In this document: piece by piece, positions 6,050-6,886 of the stretch
Layout of the letters: every line of letters begins with the position of its first letter
Numbering within the stretch: position 1 is the first letter of the stretch
Origin: CAYLRY01 sp964386535
GTDB taxonomy: Bacteria > Chloroflexota > Dehalococcoidia > Dehalococcoidales > UBA3254
Length of the DNA stretch: 6,886 bases
Direction: 5' to 3'
NCBI GenBank assembly: GCA_964386535.1
Contig: CAYLRY010000074.1
Coordinates: forward strand, 1 to 6,886
The notes under the pieces: model-generated
Seen by the model: the letters and a program-made list of their open reading frames with translations, nothing else
Told to the model about the DNA's origin: nothing
The model's database searches: none
Translations under genes and position numbers: made by a program

Positions 6050-6077
6050 ATTTTAGCAGTATTGTTTGAAAAGTCAA
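6050..6077 (-). promoter_or_regulatory. promoter giving a near-leaderless glmM transcript
   Basis: TTGACT (6072-6077), a 16-bp spacer ending in TGC, and TAAAAT (6050-6055) form an extended -10 promoter on the minus strand. The ATG begins only 7 nt after the -10 box, where transcription would normally start, and no Shine-Dalgarno sequence fits between. The mRNA would be leaderless or nearly so. Confidence 0.65.
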
Positions 6078-6173
6078 CTGAAGTGCAGCAGGCTCGGTTC
6101 AGGGGTATTGACAGGCCTGAGGGGAAATGGTATATTAACAAAGGTTTCTGAAGAGTCCCTCGACAATAGAGTA

Positions 6174-6227
6174 TCCCGTGACACGGGAAAAGTTGGGGGT
6201 TTTAAAAAACGCTAATGCTAAGCCCCC
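6174..6227. repeat. two hairpins in the divergent glmM-rrs gap
   Basis: TCCCGT/ACGGGA (6174-6188) is a 6-bp stem with a 3-nt loop. GGGGGTTT/AAGCCCCC (6195-6202, 6220-6227) is an 8-bp stem including one G-T pair, with a 17-nt loop. Neither is followed by a T run. They lie just upstream of the rRNA -35 box. Confidence 0.4.
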
Positions 6228-6239
6228 TAAAGGATATTG

Positions 6240-6268
6240 TTGACAAAAAATCAGGAACGTGGTAATAT
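6240..6268 (+). promoter_or_regulatory. rRNA promoter (TTGACA-N17-TAATAT, extended -10)
   Basis: A perfect -35 TTGACA (6240-6245), a 17-bp spacer ending in TGG, and -10 TAATAT (6263-6268) lie about 110 bp before the 16S gene. Transcription should start near 6275. Confidence 0.8.
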
Positions 6269-6276
6269 CTAAAATG

Positions 6277-6312
6277 TCCCTGAAAAAAGGGAAGCGAAAA
6301 GAACCTTAACAA
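6277..6312 (+). promoter_or_regulatory. rRNA leader: 5' hairpin and boxA-like element
   Basis: TCCCT/AGGGA (6277-6281, 6288-6292) forms a small hairpin at the transcript start. GAACCTTAACAA (6301-6312) matches 9 of 12 bases of the boxA antitermination consensus GCTCTTTAACAA, where Nus factors assemble on rRNA leaders. Confidence 0.55.
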
Positions 6313-6374
6313 CTGGATAGCGGAAGGAAGTTTTTCAAAGAACTTTTTTATTGAGCAAACGATTAAACTAACAA

Positions 6375-6886
<512 letters not shown>

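Noticed and set aside
6043..6141. TTG start giving glmM 33 more residues
   Set aside because: The extension has no family match and contains a good promoter; family members begin at the residues encoded from 6042.

Overview
The window comes from a bacterium of the Chloroflexota, most likely class Dehalococcoidia. The evidence is the 5' third of a 16S rRNA gene at the right end, whose opening (GCTAGCGGCGTGCCTTATGC, then a 'GATAGTGGCAAACGG' stretch) reads like Dehalococcoides-type 16S as I remember it. The assignment is from memory, not from a search.

Layout from left to right. Positions 1-54 hold a partial tRNA-Glu(CTC) on the minus strand, with a good promoter at 72-100 and a second possible promoter further upstream. 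A regulatory stretch with a palindrome at 270-287 precedes a 12-helix MATE-family efflux protein (438-1820, +). Running towards it on the minus strand is a two-gene redox operon: a CPWC glutaredoxin (2326-2607), then a gene whose reading frame is interrupted by one in-frame UGA (2060-2062). A lipoprotein of unknown function follows on the plus strand (2912-3328). Next are two minus-strand genes for sugar-nucleotide synthesis: a GlmM-type phosphohexomutase (4759-6042), transcribed first, and a GlmU-like nucleotidylyltransferase/left-handed-beta-helix protein of the short archaeal-like type (3430-4641). Together they could make UDP-N-acetylglucosamine or a related nucleotide sugar. The window closes with a strong rRNA promoter (6240-6268), a leader with a boxA-like element, and 16S rRNA from about 6375 off the right edge.

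The main discovery is the redox operon. A standard gene caller would stop the second gene at the UGA and report an 89-residue ferredoxin:thioredoxin reductase (FTR) catalytic chain lacking its last active-site cysteine. The frame remains open for another 80 codons, encodes a linker and a complete rubredoxin-type domain, and ends 4 bp inside the convergent MATE gene. The UGA falls exactly where the family has the second Cys of its final Cys-X-Cys motif. Directly after it the RNA can form a 7-bp hairpin capped by GGUC, 20 nt from the UGA, which fits a bacterial SECIS element. I read it as a selenocysteine-containing FTR-rubredoxin fusion (ferredoxin:disulfide reductase type), probably working with the adjoining glutaredoxin. 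The selenocysteine machinery (selA, selB, selC, selD) is not in this window, so that part must be checked in the genome.
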